Shown: one piece after another, positions 49,410 through 61,585 of the stretch
Layout: each line of letters starts with the position of its first letter
How positions within the stretch are numbered: position 1 is the stretch's first letter
Assembly (NCBI GenBank): GCA_021396245.1
Contig: WNYE01000136.1
Location: 1-64,000 of the forward strand
Direction: 5' to 3'
Length of the DNA stretch: 64,000 nt
Origin: Sporothrix humicola
Taxonomy: Eukaryota > Ascomycota > Sordariomycetes > Ophiostomatales > Ophiostomataceae
Made by a program: the position numbers and the translations under genes
Notes under the pieces: model-generated
What the model was told of the DNA's origin: nothing
Seen by the model: only the letters and a program-made list of their open reading frames with translations
The model's database searches: none

Positions 49410-51827
49410 CTAGATCCCCTCATCCGTCGGCACGTCAAAGATCCCGTTGCGCCATCCATCACGAGCATATCTTCCGTTGGCAGAATCTTCGTTGATGCGC
49501 TGCTGTGCCTCTTCTGCTTCTTCCCTCCAGACTCGGACAAGACTTCCCGGCGCATAGACGCCGTCAAACACTCCCGTGGCACCCTCTTGGAAGCCGACTG
49601 ACACATCCATGTCCGGGTTCTCGTCGACCGATGCCTGGTAACGAGAAAGGACTGCCTTGATGACCGGCACAATCGTCTCCAGACTGCTGCCTCCACCGGC
49701 GGCAATCTTGGCCGCCCGCAGCCGCTCGCGGGCAAAGACCAGTTCCTGGTTGACTGTCTGCAGGCTCTCCATGATGGAGGTAGCCAACTGACGCTCGAGG
49801 GTCGCCTTCAACATTGGCCGCAGCATGGGCTTGAGCATCCACGCCAGCCACGACACCTTGCTCTGCCGGAGACTGAAGTCGAGGTGGTGGATGTGCACCC
49901 GTACTCTCTTGAGTTTCAAGAGCTTGTCGGCAGTGCCTCGCACGACATCCACATCCAGCTGCACGTCGATGCCGCGCTCATCGAGGTGGAAAGAGGCAAT
50001 GCCCTCGTCGTTGAACCAGAAGAGGCCCGAGTGCACCCTCAAGACATAGCCAAAATCTTCGGCGGCGACGGACAACCCACGAATAAGAATGGTGGCCGAT
50101 GTGCCGACAGACGATCCCCGATCGTGGCGGGCGCCGACATGCGTCTGGTGGATGTCAATGTCATTGCGGATCTGGACTTGCAGGCGGTGGGGCAGGAACG
50201 AGGAAGGCTCGGAAAGGGTGCCGTGCAAAGCAGGGGCATGCACATCGTGGTGCCGGCCAGGTTCAAGGACAAGACCCTCCAGCAGAAGATCGACGTCGTT
50301 GGAGACAATCTCGAGCCGCGGGATGGGGATGTACTGGATGGCCTGCACGAGGCGAGGCAGATACACAGAGATGGTATCTTGCAGCAGCTCCGTGTTGACA
50401 TATCCGTCCTCGGCCGGCCACAGAATGTCGGCAATACGTGTCGTGGTCGACACCAAGTCGGATACATCTTTGTCCTCAGCCACAGACTGCAGTGTCGTTT
50501 TGGCCTGGGCGAGAAGTGCATCGATATCCTCGCGGATAGATGTCGATGAGGTCGAGTCGGACGACCCCATCTGCTCCTCCAGCTCGGCACCTTCTCTCTT
50601 CAACTTGCCGATCTGGCCCTCCACGTCGTCAAAGAATGCCGGATCGGTCAACATGTTTTGAAGCGTGTATCCAGCCGACCGCACGAAAGTGTCCACCTGC
50701 TGGCTGTCCCCCTTGGTTCGGTCCAGCAGCGCCCGGAACTGAGCCTCGAGTTTTGTCCATGCTTCCGGGTCGCCAAAGGCTGTCAGGAACGACCAAAAGT
50801 TGCGCAGTGCCACATCCGCCTCGTCATTTGTCGTGACTGCGCCAGTCGTGCCAGGTCCGTCTCGAATCTCATCGACAGCCTCTTCGACAGCGTCGACTAC
50901 TCCCTCAGCCGCCCTGACATACGTCTCGGCGTACTTTTGCAGCAGGAGTGTGAGTGTGGACACAGATTGGGCATAGTCTGGCCGCTGTCTGAGGGTGCCC
51001 ACGGCCTCTTTCAGTCTGCCCAGCAGCCGCTCTCGTGCACCGTCGTCATTCTCGACCAGCTTGGCCGTCACGCTCTGCTGCGCATCTGCCGCTACTTTGG
51101 ACGCTCCAGCCACGACTTCGTCTGTCACGGCAGCCACCGTCTCTTGGGCAGGCACGGCCCCGTCCACCTCGGCTGCGCTCTCAATGTTGTCCGCTGGTAC
51201 CTCGGCCACGTTTTCGGCCGCATGCTGCGACGCATCCGCCAGCGACTGCGCCGTGTCCCGGAATACGTCCCGCCCGACCGCCGTCAGGTCCGCCAAGAAC
51301 AGCCGGAAAGGCGCATTCGTCAGCAGCAGGGCCGTCACCGTCTGCAGGCTCTGGTAGGTCGCTGACGTGTAGCCGGCCGCCTGGCCTGCCCGGAACATGG
51401 CCTGGCTCCCGATGCGGCCAATCTCGTCTGCGTCGACACTGACGTTGACGTCCAGCCGTGCCCGCCGCACGCACCACGCAAAGTCCTGGATCTGGTCGCC
51501 GCCGTTTTTGTTTTCAAGCAGCAGGGCCAGCTGGTCCAGCCAGCGGCCGCTGAGCGCCGACAGGCGTTGGCCAGAAACGCTCAGCCCAGAAGGTCTTGCG
51601 TCTCCCCGTAGCCTCCTCACATTCTTTATCAGCTGCTGCGTCGACGGCAGGTAGCCTTCGCGCATGGCTTTGACCATTTGGTACGTGTGCAGCTTGCGGT
51701 GCAGGGCTCGTTGGTGCGCCGTCTCTTCGTCGCCGTTTGCCAGCAGCGGGCGCCGCTCGCCGTCGTCGACATCTTCGTAGTCGCTACGCGAACCTCCGCA
51801 AAAGCCGCACGGGTCGCAGAATGACAT
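49410..51827 (-). CDS. HAM1-like protein (HAM1_N / HAM1_C domains)
   Basis: 805 residues, single exon, start MSFCDPCGFCGGS. The short Cys-rich N-terminus could be lipid-modified. Features expected for fungal HAM1-like proteins are present: R-R-P-L-L, a Y-L-P-S-T-Q-Q segment, long amphipathic helices (residues about 200-480), then the beta-rich part with I-P-I-P-R-L-E-I, S-N-D-V-D-L-L-L-E, S-S-F-L-P-H-R-L, F-W-F-N-D-E-G-I-A-S-F, D-E-R-G-I-D-V and a C-terminal helical segment. The C-terminal fold has been compared with BPI/TULIP lipid-binding domains. Molecular role is not established. The stretch after L-V-L-E-P-G-R is richer in His than I would expect in relatives, possibly an insertion. Confidence 0.85.
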   Translation of the reverse strand: MSFCDPCGFCGGSRSDYEDVDDGERRPLLANGDEETAHQRALHRKLHTYQMVKAMREGYLPSTQQLIKNVRRLRGDARPSGLSVSGQRLSALSGRWLDQLALLLENKNGGDQIQDFAWCVRRARLDVNVSVDADEIGRIGSQAMFRAGQAAGYTSATYQSLQTVTALLLTNAPFRLFLADLTAVGRDVFRDTAQSLADASQHAAENVAEVPADNIESAAEVDGAVPAQETVAAVTDEVVAGASKVAADAQQSVTAKLVENDDGARERLLGRLKEAVGTLRQRPDYAQSVSTLTLLLQKYAETYVRAAEGVVDAVEEAVDEIRDGPGTTGAVTTNDEADVALRNFWSFLTAFGDPEAWTKLEAQFRALLDRTKGDSQQVDTFVRSAGYTLQNMLTDPAFFDDVEGQIGKLKREGAELEEQMGSSDSTSSTSIREDIDALLAQAKTTLQSVAEDKDVSDLVSTTTRIADILWPAEDGYVNTELLQDTISVYLPRLVQAIQYIPIPRLEIVSNDVDLLLEGLVLEPGRHHDVHAPALHGTLSEPSSFLPHRLQVQIRNDIDIHQTHVGARHDRGSSVGTSATILIRGLSVAAEDFGYVLRVHSGLFWFNDEGIASFHLDERGIDVQLDVDVVRGTADKLLKLKRVRVHIHHLDFSLRQSKVSWLAWMLKPMLRPMLKATLERQLATSIMESLQTVNQELVFARERLRAAKIAAGGGSSLETIVPVIKAVLSRYQASVDENPDMDVSVGFQEGATGVFDGVYAPGSLVRVWREEAEEAQQRINEDSANGRYARDGWRNGIFDVPTDEGI

Positions 51828-53912
51828 GTCGGAGTTGGTGTCGTCGTGGACCGGATGATGATAAGTTCAATTGAGCTTTTTGATGCTCATGTGGAACCTT
51901 TGCGGTTTGTTTGCACAAGGAAGCTCAATTGGGAGCTGTCGATCGCGCCTGCCGTTTGAGTAGCTCGACGCGGAATGTATGACGTCGTTCTTTGTGGCTG
52001 CACGTGACTGCACCAAAGAAACGGTCATTTTCACCCCATGTTTTATTTGCATCAATTCAATATCCCAAATAGCTTTCGAAACAATAGAATTCAATTTGCA
52101 CGCTGTCTTTATGCAAAATCATTTTTGGGATGAAGACCTCATCTTCATGTTGCTGCTTTGGTGGATGTTTGGGAGGGCACTGACGTCACTTACACCAAAA
52201 TGACTAATCTCACAGATCCACAACAGCAAACATACAGACCATTTATCAACACTTTTTGGCCGTTTGGAGAGTGTAAATCATTATTTTGAATGTTTTAAAT
52301 TCTTATATATTTATTTAATGTCATTTGAGGGATGTTGGTGATTTTTTTACAATTTATTTCGTTAAGAATTTTGGATTTTGACATTTTACTTTGTTTTTCT
52401 GAGGAAAAATAAATTTCAAAAAGTTTAAGTTGAACAAAACCTGGCAAAATCAGCATGATGACTTTGTCTGCTCCATTTTCGAAAGAAACTTTCTATGTGA
52501 AAGACAGTCTATCAATGATCTCTTCATTTTTTTATGTTTAGTGAATATCATCAAAATCCATTTTTGTTTTCTGCTCAATGTCCACTTCAGCCTTGCTTTT
52601 CCGTTGCCCGTTACCCATTGTGGCGCTGGGGCGCTGGAGCGAGCCGTCCCCGCACGGAACGCAACGCTATCGAAGCTTCACCAGTCCCAAAAAGTCCACT
52701 AACACCAGCCAAGCATCGTCCTTGTTATCCGCTACTTGAATAGCCGTAGCTTCAGCGCCAGCCCAACACGGACCGGCAGTGGAGGCAAGGATCGGCAGTA
52801 CAACCAGACAGCGGTAAACAGTCCCCGTCTCACGCTTCACCTTGTAGTTCTCCAACTATTCTCAACGTGGGCATAAGATCGGGGAGGCTGGCCGTTGCTG
52901 TTGGACTGGCAGAACATTTTGAGCGTTAACATGAACGCCTTCATGGGCTTACGAGTCAGGAATGGCCCTACTGAATCGTGAAATGGAACAACTGTGTGGC
53001 GTCGACTCATTAGTCTTTTTGTTTCTGCCAACGGGGCATGGAAAAGTGGAAATACGACTTCCATTGAAGTTTAAGTAGATTTATTTCCGTACTGTGACAA
53101 ATCGTTGGTTTCGTTTCAATGTTCATTCTTCTGCATCTTATCGCAATTATTAAAGATCACAAAAGATGTGATGAACATAGAAAACCATGAGGTTCGGTGT
53201 TCCAGAAAGCATGCACACTGCGGAACGAAATCTGCCAACCGGCCGAAACCACTGTGTACGTGTGAACTTGGTCCATCTACCATTCTTTCTCCGATATTCA
53301 ATTCCCGATGTCCCCTGTCCATCCACACATGCACGGTCTCCACATCTGGGAGAGCATATCCATTTGTTTTCTCCTGAAGATGTTCTCTCCGCATCGTTTC
53401 GTTTCTTTTCTCTACGTCTCCGCAAAGAACATCTTGAATCTCCACATGGAGTTGTGATATTACTTTGTAGTGCATGCACATAGAAAAGTGATGGGCGGAT
53501 ACAGTTACCCAAAATTCGGCAGAATCAGGGACACTTTTTGTCTTGATTACGGGACTGTCTGCGGGGATAACGTAGAGTCCGGGGTAGCTATCCCGGGCAG
53601 CAGGCAAGAACACACCAGGGAAGGCCAGACCAAGTCCAAAATCAGTAGAGATCAGCGGCATACAACATCCGGGGTTGTGGATGAGGAGGACCAGTGTGGG
53701 GAGGAGAGAAGGAGAGGAGAAAAAATAGAAGAAGAAAAAAAGACGAGGTAAAACGCGGAGAAAGTGAGGAGAGGTGAGGAGACGGCGTTTCCCTGTCCCT
53801 GATGATCTTCGGTATAAAGAGATGTGTCCCATCTTTTGTAATCAGCATTGACTCGAGCATCATACATCAGACATCATCCGACATTTACCCCTACCACCCT
53901 ATCACCTCCATC
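51828..53912. other. Gene-free region, 2.1 kb
   Basis: No convincing gene; the largest open frame (53116-53832 minus, 238 codons) has no domain or plausible start region. The right end has A/G-rich repeats (53690-53760) and the promoter of the MFS pump. Confidence 0.5.
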
Positions 53913-55718
53913 ATGGCCTCCGTCGACGAGCCCAAAGAGGCACCGGTCGTGCACAACGAAAAGACCGACAATGCCATTAACACGGGCACCGCGGTGCACA
54001 ACACCGAGAACGATGCCACGGGCAAAGTGTTTTCAATTGACGACATGGACCTGCCCAAGGGGTACTTCCGGACGGTGCACTTCTGGGGCAGCATGTTTGC
54101 GATTGGCATGAGCTTGATGTGCGGCGTGGCCGGGTTCTCGTTTATTGCGCCGCTGCTGGGCATTGTAAACGCAGACATTGGCCCCAGCAGCGACATCAAC
54201 TGGGTGGCCCTCACATACACGCTGACGGGCGCGGTCGGGCTGATGATTGTGGGAAGACTCACGGACATCTTTGGCCGCCGGTGGTTTTTCATCGTGGGCA
54301 GTGCCCTGGCGCTGCTGGGCAGCATCGTCTGTGCCGTGGCGCCCAACATCCCCGCTATGATTGCCGGAGAGACGCTGATCGGCCTCGGCTCGTCGGCGCA
54401 GCTCTCCTTCGTCTTTGCCGTCGGCGAGCTCGTGCCGATGAAGTACCGCGTGCTGGCCAACTCGTACTGCTACCTGTGGCTGATCATGCCCAACGCGTTC
54501 GGTCCGGTGATTGGCTATGCGTTTGAGTACCAGTCGAGCGTCGGCTGGCGCGGCTCGTTCTATCTGCTGACGGCGATGAACGCGGTGTGCACGGCCGCGT
54601 GGTACCTGTTTTACCACCCGCCCACCTTTGTCATGAAGCACGGCAGCGGCGCCGTCATGGCGTACATTCGGGATTTCGACTATGTCGGCACGCTGATGGC
54701 CACGCTGGGCTTGCTGCTGTTCATGATGGGCCTGTCGTGGGGCGGCGGCATGTACCCGTGGAAGTCGGCGCAGGTGATTGCCACAGTGGTGATTGGCGTG
54801 CTGCTGCTGGCGGGCTTCTTTGCTTGGGAAGTCTATGTGCCCCTCAAGGAGCCGCTGCTGCCCGTCCATCTGCTGAAAAACCGGGACTGGATGGTGTGCA
54901 TCCTGATGTGGTCGATTGGCGCGTCCGTCTACTACGCTTTCGCCGTCATCTGGCCCGACATGGTCAGGGCGCTGTATGCCGACCAGCACGACATTATGTG
55001 GAGCGGCTGGGCCGCCGGCGTTGTGGGCGCCGGCATCACGGCGGGCGAGATCCTGGCCGGGTTCGCCAAGAAGAAGATCCACTGGGTGATCCGGTTTGTC
55101 TTCTTTACGGGCGCCGCTCTCCTCGCGTGCATGGCCACCTGTACGCCGGACACGCCGACGCGCGCCATCGTTCTTCTGCTGCTCGGCACAACGTTTATTG
55201 GCGCCAACGAGTGTCTGACGTCCACCTGCGCCTCCATCTGCATCACGGACCAGCGCGAGATCGGCACCGCCCTCGGTATCGGCGGCTCCTCCCGCTCGTT
55301 TGTGTCGACGTTATGTGGTACGGTATACACGGTTGTCCTGTCCAACCGGCTGGCCACGACAATTCCAACCCAGGTCCCGGCGGCACTCGAGGCTGCTGGC
55401 CTGGCCGCCTCCCAAACGGGTGCGTTCATCACCGCCTACGAGGCCGGCGGCGCATCTTCTGTCACGGCGGCCGGTATTTCAGGCCTCAACGAAACCATCC
55501 TGGCCGTCGGCGTGCACGCCTACAAGGCGGCCAGTGCCGACGCGTACCGCACCGTGTTCTACTCGACGATTGCCTTTTCGGGCATCGGCATTATCCTGAG
55601 CATCTTTGTGCCGAACGTCGACAAGCTGCTGACGGGCGAGGTAGCCGTGACGCTGCGGGCGACCGAGGCCGAAGAGGATGTCGTGCCGCGGTCCAAGCTG
55701 GAAGAAAATGACGTGTAA
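53913..55718 (+). CDS. MFS efflux transporter, Tri12/siderophore-type (14 segments)
   Basis: 601 residues from the ATG at 53913 (MASVDEPKEAP). A polar N-terminus of about 60 residues precedes the first membrane segment. Landmarks of the Tri12-like DHA family are seen: W-V-A-L-T-Y-T-L-T-G-A-V, G-R-L-T-D-I-F-G-R-R-W, the G-A-N-E-C-L-T-S-T-C region and a long loop near the C-terminus before the final span. The family includes trichothecene and siderophore transporters; the direction is usually export of toxins or uptake of iron chelates. No toxin or siderophore biosynthesis gene lies in the window, so the substrate is unknown. Plasma or vacuolar membrane. Confidence 0.88.
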   Translation: MASVDEPKEAPVVHNEKTDNAINTGTAVHNTENDATGKVFSIDDMDLPKGYFRTVHFWGSMFAIGMSLMCGVAGFSFIAPLLGIVNADIGPSSDINWVALTYTLTGAVGLMIVGRLTDIFGRRWFFIVGSALALLGSIVCAVAPNIPAMIAGETLIGLGSSAQLSFVFAVGELVPMKYRVLANSYCYLWLIMPNAFGPVIGYAFEYQSSVGWRGSFYLLTAMNAVCTAAWYLFYHPPTFVMKHGSGAVMAYIRDFDYVGTLMATLGLLLFMMGLSWGGGMYPWKSAQVIATVVIGVLLLAGFFAWEVYVPLKEPLLPVHLLKNRDWMVCILMWSIGASVYYAFAVIWPDMVRALYADQHDIMWSGWAAGVVGAGITAGEILAGFAKKKIHWVIRFVFFTGAALLACMATCTPDTPTRAIVLLLLGTTFIGANECLTSTCASICITDQREIGTALGIGGSSRSFVSTLCGTVYTVVLSNRLATTIPTQVPAALEAAGLAASQTGAFITAYEAGGASSVTAAGISGLNETILAVGVHAYKAASADAYRTVFYSTIAFSGIGIILSIFVPNVDKLLTGEVAVTLRATEAEEDVVPRSKLEENDV

Positions 55719-55955
55719 CGGGAAGGTAGACTGGGAACAAAAATGGTGTTGAGATAGATTGCTGAATATAAGTATTCCTAATGCAATTGTGCTGCCTAAT
55801 CCTGTATTTGTTGACATTTTGAAAAGTACCCCGCAATTTCAATTGGCCCCCAAATCGCGGTGTAATTCAGTGACCCTGTTTACTTGCAACCACACTCACA
55901 CTCCTCGTAACACCACCATCACATCAACATCAACACCAACTTCAGAACCACCACA

Positions 55956-56774
55956 ATGTCCCTCCAAATCGTGTCAGACCTCCACTTAGAGGCACCCAAA
56001 GGCTACGATGTCTTTGAGATTGTGCCGCACGCGCCCGTGCTTGCGCTCGTGGGCGACATTGGCAACGTCGAGCCGCACCGGGAGGACCTCGTCGCGTTTT
56101 TGGAGACACAGCTGCGCCAGTTTCGGGCGGTCCTGTTCGTCGCCGGCAACCACGAGGCGTACCATTCGACGTGGACAAAGACGCTGGGCATACTGAAAGA
56201 GATTGAAGCGGATTTCAGTACACAACGCCAGGGCGACGCCACCCTCGGCTCGTTTGTCCTTCTTGACCGAGGCATGTACCGCCTGTCGCCTCAGATGGTC
56301 GTCCTCGGCTGCAGCCTGTTCTCGTACATCCCACCCGAGCGCGAAATGGCCGTCAGTATGGGCCTCAACGATTTCTATCACATCGACCAGTGGGATGTGG
56401 CGTCGCACAATGCCGCGCATGCCCGGGACCTGTTCTGGCTCAACGATACGGCGAGAGAGCTGGAGGGGCAGGACGACGTCGAAAACATTATTGTTCTGAC
56501 ACACTGGTCGCCGACACTTGACCCTCGCGCCAAGGATCCAAAACACACGAGTGACACTCTGACGAGCGCCTTCTCGACGGATCTTACTGGCGAAAAATGC
56601 TTCACATCACCGAAAGTCAAGGCCTGGGGCTTTGGCCACACGCACTACAACTGCGATTTCACAATGGAAAGAGGCGGGGCTGCACCGCTGAGACTGGCCA
56701 CAAACCAGCGAGGATACTACTTTGCCCAGGCGGCAGGATACGAAGAGGACAAGATTTTGTGGGAGAACAAGTAG
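55956..56774 (+). CDS. Calcineurin-like metallophosphoesterase
   Basis: 272 residues, single exon. All metal-binding motifs are present: S-D-L-H-L-E (Asp8, His10), G-D-I-G-N (Asp34), G-N-H-E (Asn65, His66), T-H-W-S-P and G-H-T-H-Y-N near the end. The family hydrolyses phosphomono- or diesters with two metal ions; the substrate cannot be predicted. Soluble, no targeting signal. Lies 237 bp after the MFS gene on the same strand, with no evidence of functional linkage. Confidence 0.9.
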   Translation: MSLQIVSDLHLEAPKGYDVFEIVPHAPVLALVGDIGNVEPHREDLVAFLETQLRQFRAVLFVAGNHEAYHSTWTKTLGILKEIEADFSTQRQGDATLGSFVLLDRGMYRLSPQMVVLGCSLFSYIPPEREMAVSMGLNDFYHIDQWDVASHNAAHARDLFWLNDTARELEGQDDVENIIVLTHWSPTLDPRAKDPKHTSDTLTSAFSTDLTGEKCFTSPKVKAWGFGHTHYNCDFTMERGGAAPLRLATNQRGYYFAQAAGYEEDKILWENK

Positions 56775-56932
56775 AGTCTCCTCCGTTATTTTGATTTAGT
56801 TTTATATGACCTGGTCTATGATACAAGGAAAAGGAGTCTAGAACGAGTGTGGAATTTAATAAAAGGAACCAAAAGGACTCAAAACGAGGGACGATTTAAA
56901 CAATAAAAATCAAATAAGACACAAAATGTAAA

Positions 56933-59900
56933 TCACTTCTTTGTAACCTTTGTGAGTCTCCCCCAAGCACTGGCCACCCTCACTTTGAAGCCCGTCTTGG
57001 GCGCCCGTGCGAGCCAGTACAGACCGAGGGCCGCGGCAACGTTAAAGACAATGTAGGCAAACATGAGGCCCAGGTTGCGCCAGCGCTGCGAGTAGAAAAT
57101 ATTGACGGTCGCGAGGTAGGCGTCGGTGGTGGCCAGGGAACAAAACTGGCATGCATCGGGGAAGGTGGCGCCCGGGTTTGCAAGGCGGCCGCCGGCGAGC
57201 TGCATGTAAGGCTCCATGTAGGCGGCGCACGTCGTGTTGGCAGGGGGTTGGAAGGAAAGGAGCTCCAAGGTTGAGCAGGTAACATCATTTTGGGCGACGC
57301 CCGTGGCCAAGAGACCGCCGATGAGGTAGGTCTGAGGGGAGACGCGGTACATGAAGGACCAGAAGCCGGGGAGGGACGAGGCGGGGACCATGACACTGAG
57401 AGGGAGGTGTTAGCAAAGAACGCCGAGCGAAGCGAGACGTGATGAGCGGCAAATGTCACGAGGAAAGAGAATCGAGCGTAGCGAGGAAAGAAAAGCGAGA
57501 ACCTAGACTAACCCGCAAAAGATGAGACAAAATGCGAACAAGAGGAGGGCAATGGTTGCTCCCAGCTCGGCGGTGGGCGCGCCGGCGACGACCATGTCGG
57601 CAAAGGTGGACTCGAACAACAAGAAGACCCAGAGGAATAAGAACATGAGGCCGCTACGCTCAGCAACAGCGTGGGTCGGGACGGCGTTGTTCTGCATGCC
57701 GACCAGATAATAAAAAGGGAGGAAGACGAGGAGGGCAGCCAGGGTGTTCCAGGGGATTTCGACCAAAATATTGGCCAAGACGAACATGGCCCAGTGGTAG
57801 GTGCGGGCGGCGCGCTCGCGGACCTCGAACAGTTCGCGCTGCTGGATAAAGTGCGGCATGGTCTGGTAGGTCAGGAAAGCAAAGATGACGAGCAGCAGGA
57901 ACAGGGAAAACATTTGGCTCTGGAGGCCGGTCTCGGTGAGAGGGGCGCCCTTGAAGGAGAGGCCGATCAGCAAAGCGGTACCAAAACACAAGGCCAGCTT
58001 GGCATAGATGTAGGACGGGGTGCGCCAGTACTGCTGGGCGACGCGGCGGGTGACGGCCACAAGTTGGGTGGTAAATGGGGCGGCATAAGTTGGCGCTCCG
58101 TCGTCGATATCAACAGACGATGCACCAGGGCCCGTCACGCCTTCCAGCTGAGCCAACTCGGACTGTACTTGGCGGTACTCGCTGCTGGCCCGCCAGGTGG
58201 CCGCCCAGTCCTGAACATGGTCTGTGATGGAGACCTCGTCGCGGGCGGCGCCAATCACGCGCAGCATCCACTCTGCCGGGTTCTCGTCGGGGGCACAGTC
58301 GGGGACTGTGCTTTCAGGCGACCTGTTCTTCTCGAGATATTTGATCAGGGTCTCGCCGTGCGGACCAATTTCGCCAAAGTAAACGGTACGCCCGCCGGCG
58401 GCCAGCAATAGCAAACGACCAAACTGCTCAAACAAAAGAGCGGACGGCTGGTGGATGGTGCACAGGACAGCCTGACCGTGGTCGGCAAGTCGCCTGACCA
58501 GAGTGGTGACAGACCAGGCGGTCTGGCTGTCAAGGCCCGACGTGGGCTCGTCTAGGAACAGCAGCAAGTCCGGCTTGGCGGCGAGCTCGACGGCGATCGT
58601 GAGGCGTTTGCGCTGCTCGACATTTAACCCGGCGACAACGGCGTCGGCATATTCTGCCATTTCAAGCAGTTCGAGGACCTCCTCGACATAGGCGTGTTTG
58701 TCGGCGAGAGACACTGCAGATGGCTGCCGCAGCTCGGAGCTAAACCGCAGAGCTTCTCGGACAGTCGACGTTGTCAGATGCACATCCTGCTGCTGCACAT
58801 AACCGGTCGTGCGCTGCTGAAAGGCCGACCCGCGGACCACGCCGTCGACCTGCATGGCGCCAGACACAACGCCAGTGGTGACGCGGGCGGCAAGGACATC
58901 GAGGAGAGTCGTCTTGCCGGCGCCTGAGACGCCCATCAGGACAGTCAATGTGCCCGGCTTGACCCAGCCGTCGACGTGATCGAGAAGACGACGTGTCTCG
59001 CCGCCGGCCACGGGGATGTCGTAGCAAACATCGCGCCAGTGGAAGATGCCCTTGGATCCGATGTTCTTCTCGCTAGTAGCAGTCTTGCTGTTGTCCTCGC
59101 TGGGCTTTTCCTCGGAGACTCTCTTCGGGCCTTCTGCTGGCTTTTGTTTCTTCCTAAACACTAGGACCTCCCCTTTGGATTCGGCCTCTGTGACCATTTC
59201 TGCGGCCAACAGGTACAGGGAGAAGAAAAAGACCATAAAGGCCGCCAGGATGCCCAGGTTGCGCCACTTATGGCTGTCTTCATAACCATAACTGCCCTGG
59301 AGAATCACGTTGCCCACCACGAAATCAGCACCGGGAGCAGCGCCCGCTGTGGCACATGTTTTTTGAGTTGGGTCCAGCCCCGGGTAGGCCGGCACAAATT
59401 GTGTGCACGGAAACGTGCGGCCGCCGCCCAGCTCGTTAACAACTAAACTCTCGTAGGCATAGGCAATGGGGTTGACCCGCGCCACCCAGCGCAGCCACCC
59501 TTGCATGGCGCTTGTCGGCAGCACAAAACCGGTGTAGATTACCAGAGCTAAAATCATGACGGCGGCGGGCGTCAGTGCCTGGTGGACCGTCCGCGACGCC
59601 TGGCCAATGGTGCGCAAGACGGTAGACATTGTCAGTGTGCAGGAGAAGCCGAACAGGAGAAAAATGAAGAAATGACCGGCGCCATGCCTTAGGTTGGCCA
59701 TAAAGTAGAGGGGGATGTTGAACGCGAGAGCCGAGAGGATTTTGGAGGGCATCTCACAGAGGGCCGAGGCGACGGCTTCGGCGGCGGGCTGGTAGAGGGC
59801 GTAGCGTGCGTGTTTTTCGACAATCGGGCGCTGGGCATACAGTGACAAAATCTCGAGGGCACTGCTCAGAGCGTTGAACAGGATGGCAAAGAAGAGGACG

Positions 59901-61585
59901 ATGCAGCGGGAGTTGATGGACGAAGCATCGTCCGGCAGCTGGAAGAAGACGCTGCCCAAGACGAGGGAGATAACAAGATTACCGGCGACCGTAACCACAA
60001 AGAACGTGGCATCGCCTCGCAGTCTCTGAACGCCGCGCCGCATGCAGAGTGCCACCTGCTGGGGAAAAGACAGCGTGTACGGCGACTTGGGGTGGGTCAA
60101 AGCCGCCTGCTGGGTACGACGAGCAGCAGCCATCACGTCGACAGCGCTGCCGTCACTCCCAGCATCAACCTCGTCCAGATCGGCCATCAACCTTTTATTC
60201 AAGGCACTCGACTTCCACGCTGTGGCAAACTCGTCTGGTGTCCGTGGAACGCTGTCTGGGTGCACGCCGGGACGGACACGCCGCTCGCCAGGGTTGGTGA
60301 GGGATGTTAAGAAATCCGCCGTCGTCTGGCGCGGCGGACACAGGTAGCCCATCTCTTCGAAGTAGGCACGGGCCGCGTCAGCCGGCCCAAAGTAGATTTG
60401 CCGGCCTTCGTACAGCAGGCACACCCGGTCGAAAAGCGAGTATGCCGCCTCCGACGCCTGGTACATGGCCACCAGTGCGGTTGTTCCCGCCAGCTCGGTC
60501 GACAGCCGCACGCTCTTGGCAAACTGCAAGGCTGTCGCGCTGTCCAGCCCGCGCGTCGCATTGTCCCAGCATTGGACGACGGTGCCCATCCCCGAGGTCG
60601 AGCCCACCCCCGACAGCATCGACTCCGCAATGCTCACCCGCTTGCGCTCGCCGCCGCTGACGCCTCGGACCAAATCGCTGCCGACGCGCGTGTTGACCGT
60701 ATGGGAGATGCCAAACATGGCCATGACGACGTCGCGGAGGTGGGTGGCGTAGGCCGAGCGGGTCACAGAGCCCTCGATGCCGGGAAGAGATGGACGCACT
60801 CTTGGAGTTCGCGCCTCCGCCGCAAACTGCAGTGTCTGCCCCACCGTCAGCTGCGGAAAGTGCACGTCCGTCTCGGCCTGGTAGACGACTTCACCCCGGA
60901 AGCGGGACTGCATCACCGACAGAGGAATGCCCTGGTAGGAGACGGACGAGTCGGATCCCAGCACGAGACCCTGTCCTTCCTCGCCAGCCAGCGTCTTCAA
61001 GAGAGTCGTGACGCCGCTGCCGGGTCTACCGAGAACCAAAAGCATTTCCCCGCTTCTCACCAAGCCGTCCATTTGGTGCAGGATCGGCACTTGGCGCCGG
61101 CGGCTGCGGAGCCACTGGTAGGCGAGGAGGGGGCCTTGTGTCAACACGTTCAGGACATCGCGCTGGACGTCGGTGGCACTGCCTCCGAAACCGTGCACCT
61201 TGAGGTTGCGGTAAGCAACACCAGCAGTCGGACGAGGGAATTTATGGGGGTCCTGAGAACAGTTGTGCAGCAGTGTGCGCACCCAGAGGCGGGCATCGAA
61301 GCGAGGCGACGTTGGGTCGAGGGCGGAGGACTCTCCTGCGACGGGATGTTGATGTCTGTCCGTTGCGTGCGACACCGACCGGATGATCTCGAGGCTAAAC
61401 TGCCGGACCATCTCGTTAGCGGCTGCATTGCTGTCGCCGTCGTTGTCGACAGTCTCGATACTGTCGTGGCCATTGTGGTCAGCGTTGTTGATGTTGACGT
61501 TGTTGACGTTGCTGACCTCTGTCTCTGCCATGACCATTGTCTGGGCCGACTCCAGCGACGGCTCGTGTTCTTTTGTCGGCGTCAT
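56933..61585 (-). CDS. Full-size PDR-type ABC transporter (ABC-G)
   Basis: Two exons: 61585-57513 and 57395-56933, 1,511 residues. The intron (donor GTTAGT, branch GCTAAC, acceptor CTCAG) completes F-C-G-V-M-V-P. Layout is NBD1-TMD1-NBD2-TMD2, as in multidrug (PDR) pumps. NBD1: G-R-P-G-S-G-V-T-T (186-194), signature V-S-G-G-E-R-K-R (309-316), W-D-N-A-T-R-G-L-D (340-348). NBD2: G-V-S-G-A-G-K-T-T (about 887), L-N-V-E-Q-R-K-R-L, L-F-L-D-E-P-T-S-G-L-D. NBD1 has Val where most PDR pumps have Cys and ordinary ABC proteins Lys, and about ten extra residues between signature and Walker B. Expected to export drugs or metabolites at the plasma membrane. Divergent from a Zn2Cys6 factor. Confidence 0.93.

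Noticed and set aside
53116..53832. 238-codon minus-strand open frame
   Set aside because: No recognisable domain; the start region translates A/G-rich simple sequence; it lies in an otherwise gene-free gap.
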